Below are positions 34,956 to 44,506 of a stretch of 50,642 nucleotides of DNA, piece by piece. The notes under the pieces were generated by a model. That model was given only the letters and a program-made list of their open reading frames with translations. It did not search any database and had not been told where the DNA came from. A program made the position numbers and the translations under genes. Position 1 is the stretch's first letter, and every line of letters begins with the position of its first letter. Source of the stretch: Flavobacteriia bacterium (GTDB taxonomy: Bacteria; Bacteroidota; Bacteroidia; Flavobacteriales_D; Crocinitomicaceae); contig CANHQP010000026.1 in assembly GCA_947462925.1 (NCBI GenBank), forward strand, positions 1 through 50,642, given 5' to 3'.

Positions 34956-34998
34956 TTGAATAATAGAATTATAAAATCATAAAAAATTATATTTAATA

Positions 34999-37194
34999 AT
35001 GGAGGACTTTAGAATTATAGCAATAAGACCATTGGAAAACTGCAGTAAGGAAATATCTAAGAGTCTTGAAAATGGTATATTATATGTGTTGTATGATAAT
35101 TTTAGGTACACAATGGATAAAGCAGGAGAAGTGATTTCTATAGAATATCCTCCAAATGGACTTAATATTTATTCATCCCCAAATGGACCAAATATAAACA
35201 TTTCAGCTATTGTCGGAGAGAATGGAAGTGGAAAGAGTACATTGTTGGAGCTGATTTATCTTTTATCACTTTGCCTCTCCGAAAAGCAAAAGAAAATTAA
35301 AAAAGAACTCACTGAAATTGGAAGAAAGAATAATATAATTGGGGGGTACGTATCTAATGCAATATTCAGTTTAGAACTTGAATTATTTTATTCAACTCCA
35401 ATTAAAGAACAAGATAAATTGATCAGAAATGAAATAAGAAGCATAAGAAGAAGTAAAGGAATTACAAAACATTTTGTGTTTAACCCAAAAAAGAAACCAT
35501 TGGTTGACAAATTTGATTTAAGTCAATTTTGTTATTCAGTAGCACTTAACTATTCGCTTTATGGACTAAATGAAATTTACAGTCCTTGGCTTAAACCATT
35601 GTTTCATAAAAATGATGGTTATCAAGCGCCTTTAGTTATTAATCCATATAGAGCTAATGGAAAAATTGATATTAATATTGAAAATGAACTTTCCAATTAT
35701 AGATTTATCCTCAATATAATTGAAAATCAGGGTAAATCATTTAACCTTATTGGTGAAAAATATGTAGATGAATTTGATTTAGAATTAGATACTAAAAGTC
35801 TTTATTTTATTTATTGGGAGAATAAAAAGATTAACATTAATAATTCATATAAATCGTTTGAAAAAAAATCTAAAAAAAGCATATATATATTAGTAAATCA
35901 AATAATTAGAAAATTAAACGAATCGAGTATTAACAATAAGACTAATAGGAAAATTGCAGAAGTTAGTGAGTTGAAGATTAAGGAATTGAACAAAATTAGA
36001 AAACTTGGTATTCGTGGTATTGAAAATAAAATTATTAATGAAATTGAAGTCATCGAAAGTAATAATCCTATTTTAAAGGATTATCTAGAGTTTCTATTTT
36101 TTGAGTATATTTTAAAGAAGATTTTTAAATTATATCTTTTGAAATTCGAAAAACCTCTTATATTTAAAAATAATAAAAGTAGACTCTCACAGGATTTTTA
36201 TATACAACTTGAAGATTTTACAGAATCAGAACTTCTTGTTGATAGAATTTGTAATGATAATAGTCATATAACTCTGAAATTAAGACAAATGATGTTTTTG
36301 AAGGATAGTAAATTTTTCAAAGGAAATAAATTATCATATACTAGGGTAACTAAAAATGAAGATTACGGACAAAAAATTAAAGATTTCAAACTTAAAACTA
36401 CATTAAACCTGAATGATTTGAATGATTATTCTATGGAAGTAAGTCACAATGGAGCAGTAGATTTGGAATTAGTGCCTGGTGGAATTTTCAAACCGACAAT
36501 AAAATATTTTATTAAAGGATATGAATCGCTTTTATCAGCCAGCTTAAGTTCAGGTGAATTACAATTTCTCTATACTTTACATACTGTATTGTATCATTTA
36601 AGAAACCTAAATTCTGTTCAATCTAGTTCAAGGCCACCAATTATTAAGTATAAAAATGTAAATCTAATTTTCGACGAAATAGAAATATGCTTTCATCCAA
36701 ACTTTCAAAGAATCTTTATATACGAATTAATTAAAAACATAAATTTATTAAAGATACCAAGTATTAAAAATGTTAATATTATTTTTTCTACTCATTCTCC
36801 ATTTATTTTGTCTGATATTCCGTTAAATAATATTTTACTTCTCAAAGAAGGTTTTCCGCAAAAAAAAGATTTTCCGCAAAGTTTTGGGGCAAACATTTAT
36901 GATCTATTGGCTAATACATTTTTTATGGATGAATCTTTTATTGGGGAATTTGCTCGGCAAACTATTATTAAACTTTATGATGAACTTTTGGAAATAATAG
37001 AAAAAAACGAAGTTATTTCAATGAAGGATTATAAGTCTCTTAAAACAAGAATTGACATGGTTGGCGATGTTATATTGAGGACAAGGCTAATTGATTTATT
37101 AAATGAAATCGCAATAAAAACAAGTGAATTGGAGGTGCAATTAAAAAAGGCTGAAAAAGTGGTCGAAATACTTAAGAAGAAATTGAATGGATAA
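34999..37194 (+). CDS. AAA ATPase (PtuA-like, Septu) (731 aa)
   Basis: An ABC/AAA_21-type ATPase with Walker A VGENGSGKST (72-81), a signature-like LSSGELQFLY near 513-522, Walker B LIFDEIEICFHP with Asp559-Glu560, and the H-loop FSTHSPFIL near 595. A long Lys/Glu-rich insertion between Walker A and the signature is typical of coiled-coil arms. It ends in a coiled coil (about 680-731). The HNH gene overlaps it by 8 bp, giving the PtuA/PtuB arrangement of Septu anti-phage systems. It is larger than the classical PtuA. It is separated by 43 bp from the helicase gene, so it may be transcribed with it. Confidence 0.8.
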   Translation: MEDFRIIAIRPLENCSKEISKSLENGILYVLYDNFRYTMDKAGEVISIEYPPNGLNIYSSPNGPNINISAIVGENGSGKSTLLELIYLLSLCLSEKQKKIKKELTEIGRKNNIIGGYVSNAIFSLELELFYSTPIKEQDKLIRNEIRSIRRSKGITKHFVFNPKKKPLVDKFDLSQFCYSVALNYSLYGLNEIYSPWLKPLFHKNDGYQAPLVINPYRANGKIDINIENELSNYRFILNIIENQGKSFNLIGEKYVDEFDLELDTKSLYFIYWENKKININNSYKSFEKKSKKSIYILVNQIIRKLNESSINNKTNRKIAEVSELKIKELNKIRKLGIRGIENKIINEIEVIESNNPILKDYLEFLFFEYILKKIFKLYLLKFEKPLIFKNNKSRLSQDFYIQLEDFTESELLVDRICNDNSHITLKLRQMMFLKDSKFFKGNKLSYTRVTKNEDYGQKIKDFKLKTTLNLNDLNDYSMEVSHNGAVDLELVPGGIFKPTIKYFIKGYESLLSASLSSGELQFLYTLHTVLYHLRNLNSVQSSSRPPIIKYKNVNLIFDEIEICFHPNFQRIFIYELIKNINLLKIPSIKNVNIIFSTHSPFILSDIPLNNILLLKEGFPQKKDFPQSFGANIYDLLANTFFMDESFIGEFARQTIIKLYDELLEIIEKNEVISMKDYKSLKTRIDMVGDVILRTRLIDLLNEIAIKTSELEVQLKKAEKVVEILKKKLNG

Positions 37195-38182
37195 AATAGA
37201 GATTAAAGATATTGATGTAGAGTTTTACTTTAACTTAATTAAAGAACCAAATCTAGGGATTAGAAGAATTGATTTTATTGGTCCCCTGCGTGGATTAGAA
37301 AATTTAATGACAGAATACTTTAGTTTAAAGTTGTATTTTGAATACTATTTTATTTGTTTAGTTCATAAGCACTTTGAAAAAATAGTAAAAATGTCACCTA
37401 AAAGTATTGAAAATTGGTGTAAATATATTGACAAAAAGTATAAAATTAAATTCTATAATCAGCATGGAGAAAAAACGAATTCTACAAAATTTACAGAAAA
37501 ATTAATAGATGCACTTGGGTATAAGAAGCTACAAGAAAAAGAATTAAAAATACATTTTAAAAAACACGGAATCAACTCTTGCGTTTATTGTAATTGTCAG
37601 TATACTGTTAATTTTATTAACAATCAGAAGGAAGCGTCAAATTACCAAATTGATCATATTTTTCCAAAATCAAAATATCCTTTCTTTTCGGTTTCTTTAT
37701 TTAACTTGGTACCTAGTTGCGCCAATTGTAATTTGAATAAAGGATCAATAAAATTTGAACTTGATAAATATTGTCATCCTTATATTGAGTCTTTTAGTGT
37801 GTTATTTAATTTCGCAATTGACGAAGATATTAAGAGTTTGACTTCAGTTATTAAAAAGGAAAGCGAAATAAAAATAGAAATTACAAACAAAAAAAACTTA
37901 AAGGTTAAAAACCATGATGAACTTTTTGATCTCACGGGGATTTACTCAAATTTTTCAAACATTGCAGCTGAAATAATTGAATTAGGTCGCTTTTTACCAA
38001 AAAGTAAAAGAGAAGAATTATTAAATAAATATAATTCTGAAAATTCAGGAACAAAATTGATCCCAGACATCGAAACCCTAGATAGAATAATTTTGAGAGC
38101 TTATCCAAACTCTAATGCACATAATGAAAGACCGTTATCTAAGTTCATTGGCGATATAGCAAGGTATGGGGATTATTTTTAA
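37187..38182 (+). CDS. HNH endonuclease (PtuB-like, Septu) (331 aa)
   Basis: The HNH core has a CVYC knuckle (132-135), QIDHIFPKSKYP with Asp156-His157, and FNLVPSCANCNLNKG (172-186) supplying the Asn and second Cys pair (178, 181). The zinc-supported HNH nuclease should be active. The N-terminal 130 residues are helical and may bind the ATPase. The start lies inside the end of the ATPase gene (8-bp overlap), so the two are translationally coupled, as in Septu, where the ATPase senses infection and the HNH protein cuts DNA. Confidence 0.82.
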   Translation: MDKIEIKDIDVEFYFNLIKEPNLGIRRIDFIGPLRGLENLMTEYFSLKLYFEYYFICLVHKHFEKIVKMSPKSIENWCKYIDKKYKIKFYNQHGEKTNSTKFTEKLIDALGYKKLQEKELKIHFKKHGINSCVYCNCQYTVNFINNQKEASNYQIDHIFPKSKYPFFSVSLFNLVPSCANCNLNKGSIKFELDKYCHPYIESFSVLFNFAIDEDIKSLTSVIKKESEIKIEITNKKNLKVKNHDELFDLTGIYSNFSNIAAEIIELGRFLPKSKREELLNKYNSENSGTKLIPDIETLDRIILRAYPNSNAHNERPLSKFIGDIARYGDYF

Positions 38183-38193
38183 AATAAAAAGGA

Positions 38194-38832
38194 ATGAAAA
38201 ATTATAAACAAAAGTTGTCGGAATTAATGGAAGCCGACAAATTTGTAGAGGCTCTTGCTGAATGCGGGAAAGCATTAAGAGAGAATCCAGATGATTCGGA
38301 AATAATTGAAAAAGTACGATACATGCATCAACGTATTCAAGATGCACATATTGAATTAAATCCTTGCACAGCAGAAGAGTTCACAATGCTTGGAATTGCA
38401 CATTTTTATGCCCAAGATTTAGAGTTATCTATTTATAATTACACCAAAGCGATTGAACTTGACCCAACATTTGATTATGCTTTTAAAAGTCGGCACATTT
38501 CATACGCCGCCAGCGGGAAAATTAATGAATCATTGAGGGACATAGCAAAAGCAATTGAACTGAATCCTACTTGTGGAATGTATTATTTTGACTGTGCAAA
38601 TTTACTACATTATTTACCCGATAAGAAAAATCAAACATTGCAATACTATCTTGAAGCAGTGAATTTAGAGCCAAGTAACTTTATGTTTTGGTATAATTTC
38701 GGAATTGAATTAGAGGAACAAAACTATTTAAAAGATGCAATAAATAAGTATAAAAAAGTACTTGAATTGAGTCCACAATTTATTGATGCACAAATACGGA
38801 TTGATAGAATTAATGCTTTATTAAATAATTAA
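38194..38832 (+). CDS. Tetratricopeptide-repeat protein (212 aa)
   Basis: Several TPR units are visible: FTMLGIAHFYAQDLELSIYNYTKAIELDP (about 65-93), FKSRHISYAASGKINESLRDIAKAIELNP (about 98-127) and FWYNFGIELEEQNYLKDAINKYKKVLELSP (about 165-195). The first 45 residues look like a further helical pair. It is a cytoplasmic protein-interaction module. It lies 11 bp after the HNH gene and ends directly against the AlbA_2 gene (TAA ATG), so it belongs to the same transcription run and may be an adaptor of either neighbour. Confidence 0.75.
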   Translation: MKNYKQKLSELMEADKFVEALAECGKALRENPDDSEIIEKVRYMHQRIQDAHIELNPCTAEEFTMLGIAHFYAQDLELSIYNYTKAIELDPTFDYAFKSRHISYAASGKINESLRDIAKAIELNPTCGMYYFDCANLLHYLPDKKNQTLQYYLEAVNLEPSNFMFWYNFGIELEEQNYLKDAINKYKKVLELSPQFIDAQIRIDRINALLNN

Positions 38833-40518
38833 ATGACCCAACAGGAATTACATAAAATCCTTGCACAAGGAGAAAATATACGGATTGAGTTTAAGGAAGC
38901 TCAACAAGGTGTTCCAGATTCGTTTTATGATACCGTGGTGTCTTTCTTGAATCGTGAAGGGGGTGTCATCTTATTGGGTGTAACGGATGCAGGAAATGTA
39001 CTCGGCTTGGAAGAACAAAATTTGATGCGTTTGAAGCAAGATATTGTAACCGCTTTAAATAATCCTGATGTTCTGAATCCGCCTTTTCCACTGGCTGTGA
39101 ATGAAGTTGAACATGCTAATGGTAAACTACTTTATATCCGTGTACCGATAAGTTCATTTGTTCACAAACATTGTACCGTAATTTATGATCGTGAAAATGA
39201 CAGCGATTTTAGAATTGCAGATGAAGCACGGATCGCTGAAATGTATGCTCGCAAGCGTAATGTGTTTACCGAAAATCAAATTTTACCTCATTTAAAAATA
39301 GACGATTTAGATGCCGGATTATTTGACAAAGTACGTTCAAGACTTTCTTTAACCAATGCCAACCATCCTTGGTTGGAAGCCACCAACGAACGAATTTTGC
39401 GCGATGCCCGATTTTTAAGAAGAGATTTTACCACTGGAGAAGAAGGGTTGACCTTGGCAGCTGCATTGGTATTTGGAACAGATGATGTGATTGGAAATGT
39501 TTTGCCTGCCTATCGAATTGATATTTTAGAACGAAGAGTGAATTTAGACCGCTGGGATGATCGCCTGTTGCTAAAAACCAATTTAATAGATTCATACTTG
39601 AAAGCCTTGGCTTTTATTAAGGATAAATGGCCTGAAAAATTCCATCAAGGTAAAAATGGAGAACGAATAGATTTGCGAGAACTCATCTTCCGTGAATTGG
39701 TAGGGAATATAATTATCCATAGGGAGTATAACAATGCCCTGCCAACTGAGGTAGTCATTTATGATGACCGGGTGGAAACAACAAATCCTAATCGAATGCG
39801 TTTCAGAGGACCATTAGACCTTGAAACTTTTGACGCCGAACCCAAAAATCCCAATATTCGAGCATTTTTTAATGTTCTGACCTGGGCTGATGAAATTGGT
39901 TCCGGTGTTAAAAATATGAACAAATTTGTTGTTGCTTATACTGGTGGTGCACATCCAATGTTTGTGGAAGACGAACCTTTTTTGAGTGTTATTCCAATGG
40001 CTAGCCACCAAGTTGGAGACATGTATCGTATTTATCGTTCTCTTGCTCAATTGAAAGATAAGGAACTCGGTGAAGATAGACTAATGCAATTAATGGCTTA
40101 TCCACTTGATTTGAGTCTGAAAAAACTGTCCGATTGGGATGAAGTAGCATTTCATTTAGTGAGGAGTTGGAAAGAAAAAAGTAGGGAGTTCGAAGATTTT
40201 AGATTCTTGATAAACAATGCTCTAACGATAGACGATTTAAAAAAAGTGGGGAGTTGGGAAGAAAAAAGTGAGGAGTTACTGAAAAAGAGAGGTCGCGTTT
40301 TATTAAGTACACTTATTTTAACTATTCTGCCAATTTCTTTAGAGGAATTAACAACATTACTGGGCTATAAAAGTAAAGAGAGATACCGAGATGATTATGT
40401 CAAACCATTGAAAAATAATGGATTTATTGAATATACATTGGAACAGGCAAATGATCCAAATCAACAATATCAACTGACACAAAGAGGAAGAAATTTTTTA
40501 CTGGGTAGTCCTATTTAA
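38833..40518 (+). CDS. AlbA_2/Schlafen-type ATP-binding protein, RecG-like family (561 aa)
   Basis: The N-terminal AlbA_2 (AAA_4/Schlafen-like) domain covers about 8-135: IRIEFKEAQQG, then VVSFLNREGGVILLGVTDAGNVLGLEE. The middle part (about 270-385) is a HATPase_c_4-like region with LIFRELVGNIIIHREY, VETTNPNRM and DEIGSGVKNM. A C-terminal winged helix (about 490-561, ending QYQLTQRGRNFLL) completes it. Proteins of this type are putative transcription regulators or nucleic-acid effectors and appear often in defence islands. Tandem WKEKSREFEDF and WEEKSEELLKK segments lie just before the winged helix. The gene starts right after the TPR gene stop. Confidence 0.82.
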   Translation: MTQQELHKILAQGENIRIEFKEAQQGVPDSFYDTVVSFLNREGGVILLGVTDAGNVLGLEEQNLMRLKQDIVTALNNPDVLNPPFPLAVNEVEHANGKLLYIRVPISSFVHKHCTVIYDRENDSDFRIADEARIAEMYARKRNVFTENQILPHLKIDDLDAGLFDKVRSRLSLTNANHPWLEATNERILRDARFLRRDFTTGEEGLTLAAALVFGTDDVIGNVLPAYRIDILERRVNLDRWDDRLLLKTNLIDSYLKALAFIKDKWPEKFHQGKNGERIDLRELIFRELVGNIIIHREYNNALPTEVVIYDDRVETTNPNRMRFRGPLDLETFDAEPKNPNIRAFFNVLTWADEIGSGVKNMNKFVVAYTGGAHPMFVEDEPFLSVIPMASHQVGDMYRIYRSLAQLKDKELGEDRLMQLMAYPLDLSLKKLSDWDEVAFHLVRSWKEKSREFEDFRFLINNALTIDDLKKVGSWEEKSEELLKKRGRVLLSTLILTILPISLEELTTLLGYKSKERYRDDYVKPLKNNGFIEYTLEQANDPNQQYQLTQRGRNFLLGSPI

Positions 40519-40530
40519 ATAAATAAGCGA

Positions 40531-41997
40531 ATGGAAATACTATTTTTATTAGGAGGATTAATTATAGGAGGATTAATTTCCTGGCTATTTATGAAGCAAA
40601 AAAGTACAGGAACGATTGCTACTTTAGAAAACGAATTGCAAAATGCCAAACTGAAAATATTAGAGGTTAATGTTGTGTTTGAGAAAACAAAAACAGAACT
40701 TAACGAAAATGTTTTGGAGAAAAATGCAGTTGAAAAAAAAATAATTGAGGCTAACTTAAAAATGGAAAGCTCTCAACGTGAATTAGATTCAATCACCGAA
40801 AGATTAAAAACAAGTCAAGAGGAGCTTTTGGCAAAGACGACAGATTTTAATAAAATCTATAGTGAATTAGCTAGTTCCAAGGCAAGTCTGACTTCTTTGA
40901 CAGAAAAATTAGAAACGCAAAAGGATGAAATGAAAGAACTGAATGAAAAGTTCAGTAAAGAGTTTGAGAATATTGCCAATCGCATTTTGGAAGAAAAAAC
41001 GGAAAAATTTACAGCCACAAACAAGACAAATATTGAAGCTTTACTGAAGCCTTTGGGGGAAAATTTAGATAAATTCAAAAGCAAAGTTGAAGAAGTTTAT
41101 GACAAAGAATCCAAAGAGCGTTTTTCATTAGGCGAAAAGGTCAAAGAATTAGCTGAACTAAACCAAGTTATCAGTGAGGAAGCCAAAAACTTGACACGCG
41201 CTCTTAAAGGTGAATCCAAGACACAAGGACGTTGGGGTGAAATGATTTTGGAAAGTATCTTGGAAAAATCGGGCTTGGTAAAAGACCGCGAATATTTCAT
41301 GGAACATCAATTAACGGATGATGAAGGAAAAGCCATTTTGTCAGATTCAGAAGGTAAAAAAATGCGTCCTGATGCTGTGATAAAGTACCCAGATAACAGA
41401 AGTGTTATTATTGATTCAAAAGTTTCATTAACTGCCTTTACTCGCTATTTGGATTCAACTGACCCAGATGTTCAGAAAGCTGAATTGGCAGCACATGTGC
41501 AATCAATCAAAACGCATATTTTGGCTCTGAGTTCAAAAGGCTATGATGATTACAATAAAGCGCTTGATTTTGTGATGATGTTTATTCCGAGTGAACCAGC
41601 ATACATTGCAGCATTACAAGGAGACCCTGATTTGTGGAATTTCGCCTATGATAAGCGAATTTTACTACTGAATCCTACCAACCTCATAACATCGTTGAAG
41701 TTAATCGTTGATTTATGGAAACGCGAATATCAAAATCAAAATGCTATTGAAATTGCTGAAAGAGGAGCAAAATTATATGACAAATTTGTAGGTTTTGTTG
41801 ATAATTTGAAAGGAGTTGGTGAAGGTATAAATAAGGCTCAAAGTAAATACGATGAGGCATTTAAACAACTTTCAACTGGTAATGATAATTTGGTTTTGCA
41901 GGCAACAAAATTGAAGAACTTAGGTTTGAAGCCGAAAAAGGAGTTATCAAAGGAGGTTCAAAATTTGAGTGAGCAAGAAGATAAAGAATTAAGCTAA
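40531..41997 (+). CDS. rmuC: DNA recombination protein RmuC (488 aa)
   Basis: The N-terminus has one membrane segment (about 3-20, LFLLGGLIIGGLISWLF), followed by a long coiled coil (about 28-160). The RmuC domain (about 180-460) has GRWGEMILESILEKSGL, RPDAVIKYPDNRSVIIDSKVSLTAFTRYL and FMMFIPSEPAYIAAL, all typical of the family, with a predicted PD-(D/E)XK-like core (DSKVS). RmuC limits inversion at short repeats and is thought to be an anchored nuclease. It follows the AlbA_2 gene by 12 bp, so here a usually housekeeping gene is embedded in the defence run. Confidence 0.92.
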   Translation: MEILFLLGGLIIGGLISWLFMKQKSTGTIATLENELQNAKLKILEVNVVFEKTKTELNENVLEKNAVEKKIIEANLKMESSQRELDSITERLKTSQEELLAKTTDFNKIYSELASSKASLTSLTEKLETQKDEMKELNEKFSKEFENIANRILEEKTEKFTATNKTNIEALLKPLGENLDKFKSKVEEVYDKESKERFSLGEKVKELAELNQVISEEAKNLTRALKGESKTQGRWGEMILESILEKSGLVKDREYFMEHQLTDDEGKAILSDSEGKKMRPDAVIKYPDNRSVIIDSKVSLTAFTRYLDSTDPDVQKAELAAHVQSIKTHILALSSKGYDDYNKALDFVMMFIPSEPAYIAALQGDPDLWNFAYDKRILLLNPTNLITSLKLIVDLWKREYQNQNAIEIAERGAKLYDKFVGFVDNLKGVGEGINKAQSKYDEAFKQLSTGNDNLVLQATKLKNLGLKPKKELSKEVQNLSEQEDKELS

Positions 41998-42002
41998 GAA
42001 TT

Positions 42003-42305
42003 ATGATATGTCCACAATGTAAAAATGAATCGGAATGTGCATTCTGTGAAAACACCGGAGAAGTTTCGGAGCAATTAAATAAGCTGTATGAATTAGGATT
42101 TAAGGTCGACGGAAGTTATAATAAAGAATATAGAATTTATCTTCAAAAAGCTCTAAACGAATTGGAAACAATTTCAATAGATATTGTGAAAAATGATGAT
42201 AAATTGGAAATTACACGAATTGAGAGCAGTGGACCAAGAGACATAATTGTCTACTTCAATTTGGATTCAGTCGAGCAGGTAATTAAATTTTTAAGAAATA
42301 ATTAG
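42003..42305 (+). CDS. Small Zn-knuckle hypothetical protein (100 aa)
   Basis: The N-terminus carries CPQC (3-6) and CAFC (12-15), a compact four-cysteine zinc knuckle, followed by EVSEQL and a small alpha/beta domain (YRIYLQKALNELETISIDIV). No family is recognised. It starts 5 bp after rmuC and 26 bp before the next gene, so it is surely in the same transcription unit. It may be a small nucleic-acid-binding or adaptor protein. Confidence 0.65.
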   Translation: MICPQCKNESECAFCENTGEVSEQLNKLYELGFKVDGSYNKEYRIYLQKALNELETISIDIVKNDDKLEITRIESSGPRDIIVYFNLDSVEQVIKFLRNN

Positions 42306-42331
42306 AAAACATATTTAGTTTCAATTTAGAG

Positions 42332-43189
42332 ATGGGAGACAATAGATTAAAGGAAATTATTGCAGAGATTTTTGTGGATGATAAGTCAGAAATTCTAAAG
42401 TCATTAGTTGAGATGGAACTCGATAAACCCATCGTAAGAGTTTTCGAAATAATTGATAAAAAAGTGATTCAATCCGAATTGAAAAAAGAAACTTTCATTA
42501 ACTCACTAGCAACCTCATTTTTCACTCAAATAAATAATAAATTAGAAAGAATAGTTGATGCGGATTTAAAAAATGAATTGGAATACGTAATTAGCGAAAT
42601 ATCTAAGTTAATGTTGACAAAAATTGTATTTAAAACTAAATTAAATCCCGATAAACTAATTAAAATCATTGCTGAACCACTTAAGGTAACTTGTGAGCTC
42701 AATAATTGGAATTATGATGCCTTAGTTCGTATTATGGGGTTTGATTTAAAACATACTGTAGATGCTACTCTTCAAGCGATTAAGTTAGAATATGAAAACT
42801 ACTACTATGAATGGTGCTGTTTAGATCAGAATTTGAATGACCTAGCTTATTGCTTAAAAGATAGGAAATTAATCAAATCTACGACTGAATTTAAAAGTTT
42901 GTTTTTAGTAGATATGGTAAATAAACAAGTAAGATTTAATAAGTCGGGTAAAGATTTTCTAATTGTGCTCTTCGATGAATTGAATTCAAAAGGATTCATT
43001 TCAGCCAAAGGCAAAAAAGCAAAACATTTTACACCATTAAGGCATTATAGTTTTGACTTTGAAAAAAAACTTTTGTTTGAAAAAGACATGAAAACAGAAA
43101 AATACCGAATTACACAAAGCCGTCGAAAACATGAGCAATTAAAGGAAGATGTACTAAAATGGATAAGTAGTTACACCAAAAAATCTTGA
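42332..43189 (+). CDS. Hypothetical protein (285 aa)
   Basis: A largely helical, charged protein with no recognised domain. The C-terminal part (about 200-285: FLVDMVNKQVRFNKSGKDFLIVLFDELNSKGFIS...HYSFDF) has a winged-helix look, and the end is basic (ITQSRRKHEQLKEDVLKW), suggesting DNA binding. It is the last gene of the close-packed plus-strand run, and a 99-bp gap with a separate promoter follows. A role as regulator of the run is possible but not shown. Confidence 0.65.
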   Translation: MGDNRLKEIIAEIFVDDKSEILKSLVEMELDKPIVRVFEIIDKKVIQSELKKETFINSLATSFFTQINNKLERIVDADLKNELEYVISEISKLMLTKIVFKTKLNPDKLIKIIAEPLKVTCELNNWNYDALVRIMGFDLKHTVDATLQAIKLEYENYYYEWCCLDQNLNDLAYCLKDRKLIKSTTEFKSLFLVDMVNKQVRFNKSGKDFLIVLFDELNSKGFISAKGKKAKHFTPLRHYSFDFEKKLLFEKDMKTEKYRITQSRRKHEQLKEDVLKWISSYTKKS

Positions 43190-43231
43190 CCTTAACTTTA
43201 CCTTGAGTTGACTATGAGTAAAAGTTGGAAA

Positions 43232-43259
43232 TTGGATAGATTTTTAATATCTAATTTTG
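43232..43259 (+). promoter_or_regulatory. Promoter of the LRAT/HNH-like pair
   Basis: TTG (43232-43234), 17 bases, then TAATTTTG (43252-43259) match the Bacteroidota consensus, 29 bases before the ATG at 43289. A short ATCAA tandem repeat follows in the leader. Confidence 0.5.
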
Positions 43260-43288
43260 GAATATAAAATCAAATCAAATCAAATACT

Positions 43289-43753
43289 ATGACTTTAAAT
43301 CAATTTATTCAAAAATTCGCAATTCAGCCAGCAGATGCTATTATTATGCAAAAGAAACTGCTTGGCATGGTTGATCATTATGTTATTTATGTTGGAGTAG
43401 ATAGGAATAATGATCATAGATTTGTCGCAAATTACACCAAGGGTGTTAAAGTAATACCCAATCACGAACTTGCTCAATTTCTAGAGGTTTTAGTTCCAAG
43501 TAAAATTGATAGATTTCCAGGTCCTTATCAGAATAGAACAGCAGCAGTAAATAGAGCTTTGTCACGAGTTGGTGAAAAATCATACAATTATTTGACAAAT
43601 AATTGTGAGCATTTCAAAAATTGGGTGCATCGTGGTGAACACAAAAGCCACCAGGTAGACAATGCTATATCGGGGGTTGCAATTGGCTTGGGTGCTATTG
43701 CAGTAATTGGAATAATTGATGCAATATTTTCTGGATTAAATAAACAAGCATAA
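43289..43753 (+). CDS. LRAT/NlpC-P60-fold protein with C-terminal membrane segment (154 aa)
   Basis: An LRAT-like (permuted NlpC/P60) domain covers about 10-115: PADAIIMQKK, then DHYVIYVG with His30, and NNCEHF (104-109) with the nucleophile Cys106. A Gly/Ala-rich hydrophobic segment (about 128-147) would anchor it in the membrane. LRAT-fold enzymes act on acyl chains, so a phospholipid acyltransferase or hydrolase at the membrane is likely. It has its own promoter and is followed by an HNH-like gene after 3 bp. A membrane-active enzyme paired with a nuclease-like protein in a defence island suggests a two-part defence unit. Confidence 0.75.
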   Translation: MTLNQFIQKFAIQPADAIIMQKKLLGMVDHYVIYVGVDRNNDHRFVANYTKGVKVIPNHELAQFLEVLVPSKIDRFPGPYQNRTAAVNRALSRVGEKSYNYLTNNCEHFKNWVHRGEHKSHQVDNAISGVAIGLGAIAVIGIIDAIFSGLNKQA

Positions 43754-43756
43754 AAT

Positions 43757-44506
43757 TTGGAAAATACTGGAATATGCAGATTATGTTTAGCAAAAAAAAA
43801 ATTGCTTAAAAAGTCACATATTTTGCCGAAATTTTTCCTGACAAGATCGATTAATAAAAATAAAAAAGGGTTCGTTGTAATGTCAGTGGATACTTCTGTT
43901 GTGAAGAATGTGCCTGACAACGCATATGAAGCAAATATTCTATGTCATAATTGTGACAATGTCATTCTATCACAATTTGAGGATTATGCGAGTAAGTTCT
44001 TATATGGTGGATTAGGAAGAAAAGATAGAGTCACAATTACACCTTTTCAACTTTATCATGAAGTAAAGAACATAAATTATCATAAACTCAAGTTGTTTGT
44101 ACTTTCTCTTTTGTGGAAATGTTCAATTTCAAAAACTTTTGCAGAGGTTAATTTAAGTCTTGAACAAGAAGAAGAAATTAGATTAATTTTAATGGAAAAT
44201 AAATTCATTTCAGAAAACCATTTTCCAGTCAGCATTTTGAGCTACGCGCACTTAAAAGAAGTTCCAAATGAAATAATATTCTCACCCTATATTAGTAAAA
44301 AAGAAAAAGGGGAACAAAATTTTCTTTTTTTTGGTGGCGGATTACTTTTTCAAATAATAGTTGAATATCAACAAATTTCGCCTATAAATTTAGAATCAAT
44401 GCTTAAAGAAAGTGGCGAAATAAAACTAATTCAAGTGCCTTCTGAATCAATGAAAAGTTTAATTAACAACTATGTGGGATGGGATTTTTTAAAATCAACA
44501 CCTTAG
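43757..44506 (+). CDS. HNH-like zinc-binding protein (249 aa)
   Basis: The N-terminal motif CRLC (7-10), KKSHILPKFF (18-27) and CHNC (63-66) follow the spacing of an HNH-type zinc fold in which SHILPK supplies the H of the active centre. The rest (about 90-249) is helical with an FGGGLLFQIIVEY strand and no recognised domain. Translation begins with TTG, 3 bp after the LRAT gene stop, and no ATG is available nearby, so the two are coupled. It could be a nuclease or a binding protein. Low expression relative to the LRAT protein is suggested by the TTG start. Confidence 0.65.
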   Translation: MENTGICRLCLAKKKLLKKSHILPKFFLTRSINKNKKGFVVMSVDTSVVKNVPDNAYEANILCHNCDNVILSQFEDYASKFLYGGLGRKDRVTITPFQLYHEVKNINYHKLKLFVLSLLWKCSISKTFAEVNLSLEQEEEIRLILMENKFISENHFPVSILSYAHLKEVPNEIIFSPYISKKEKGEQNFLFFGGGLLFQIIVEYQQISPINLESMLKESGEIKLIQVPSESMKSLINNYVGWDFLKSTP

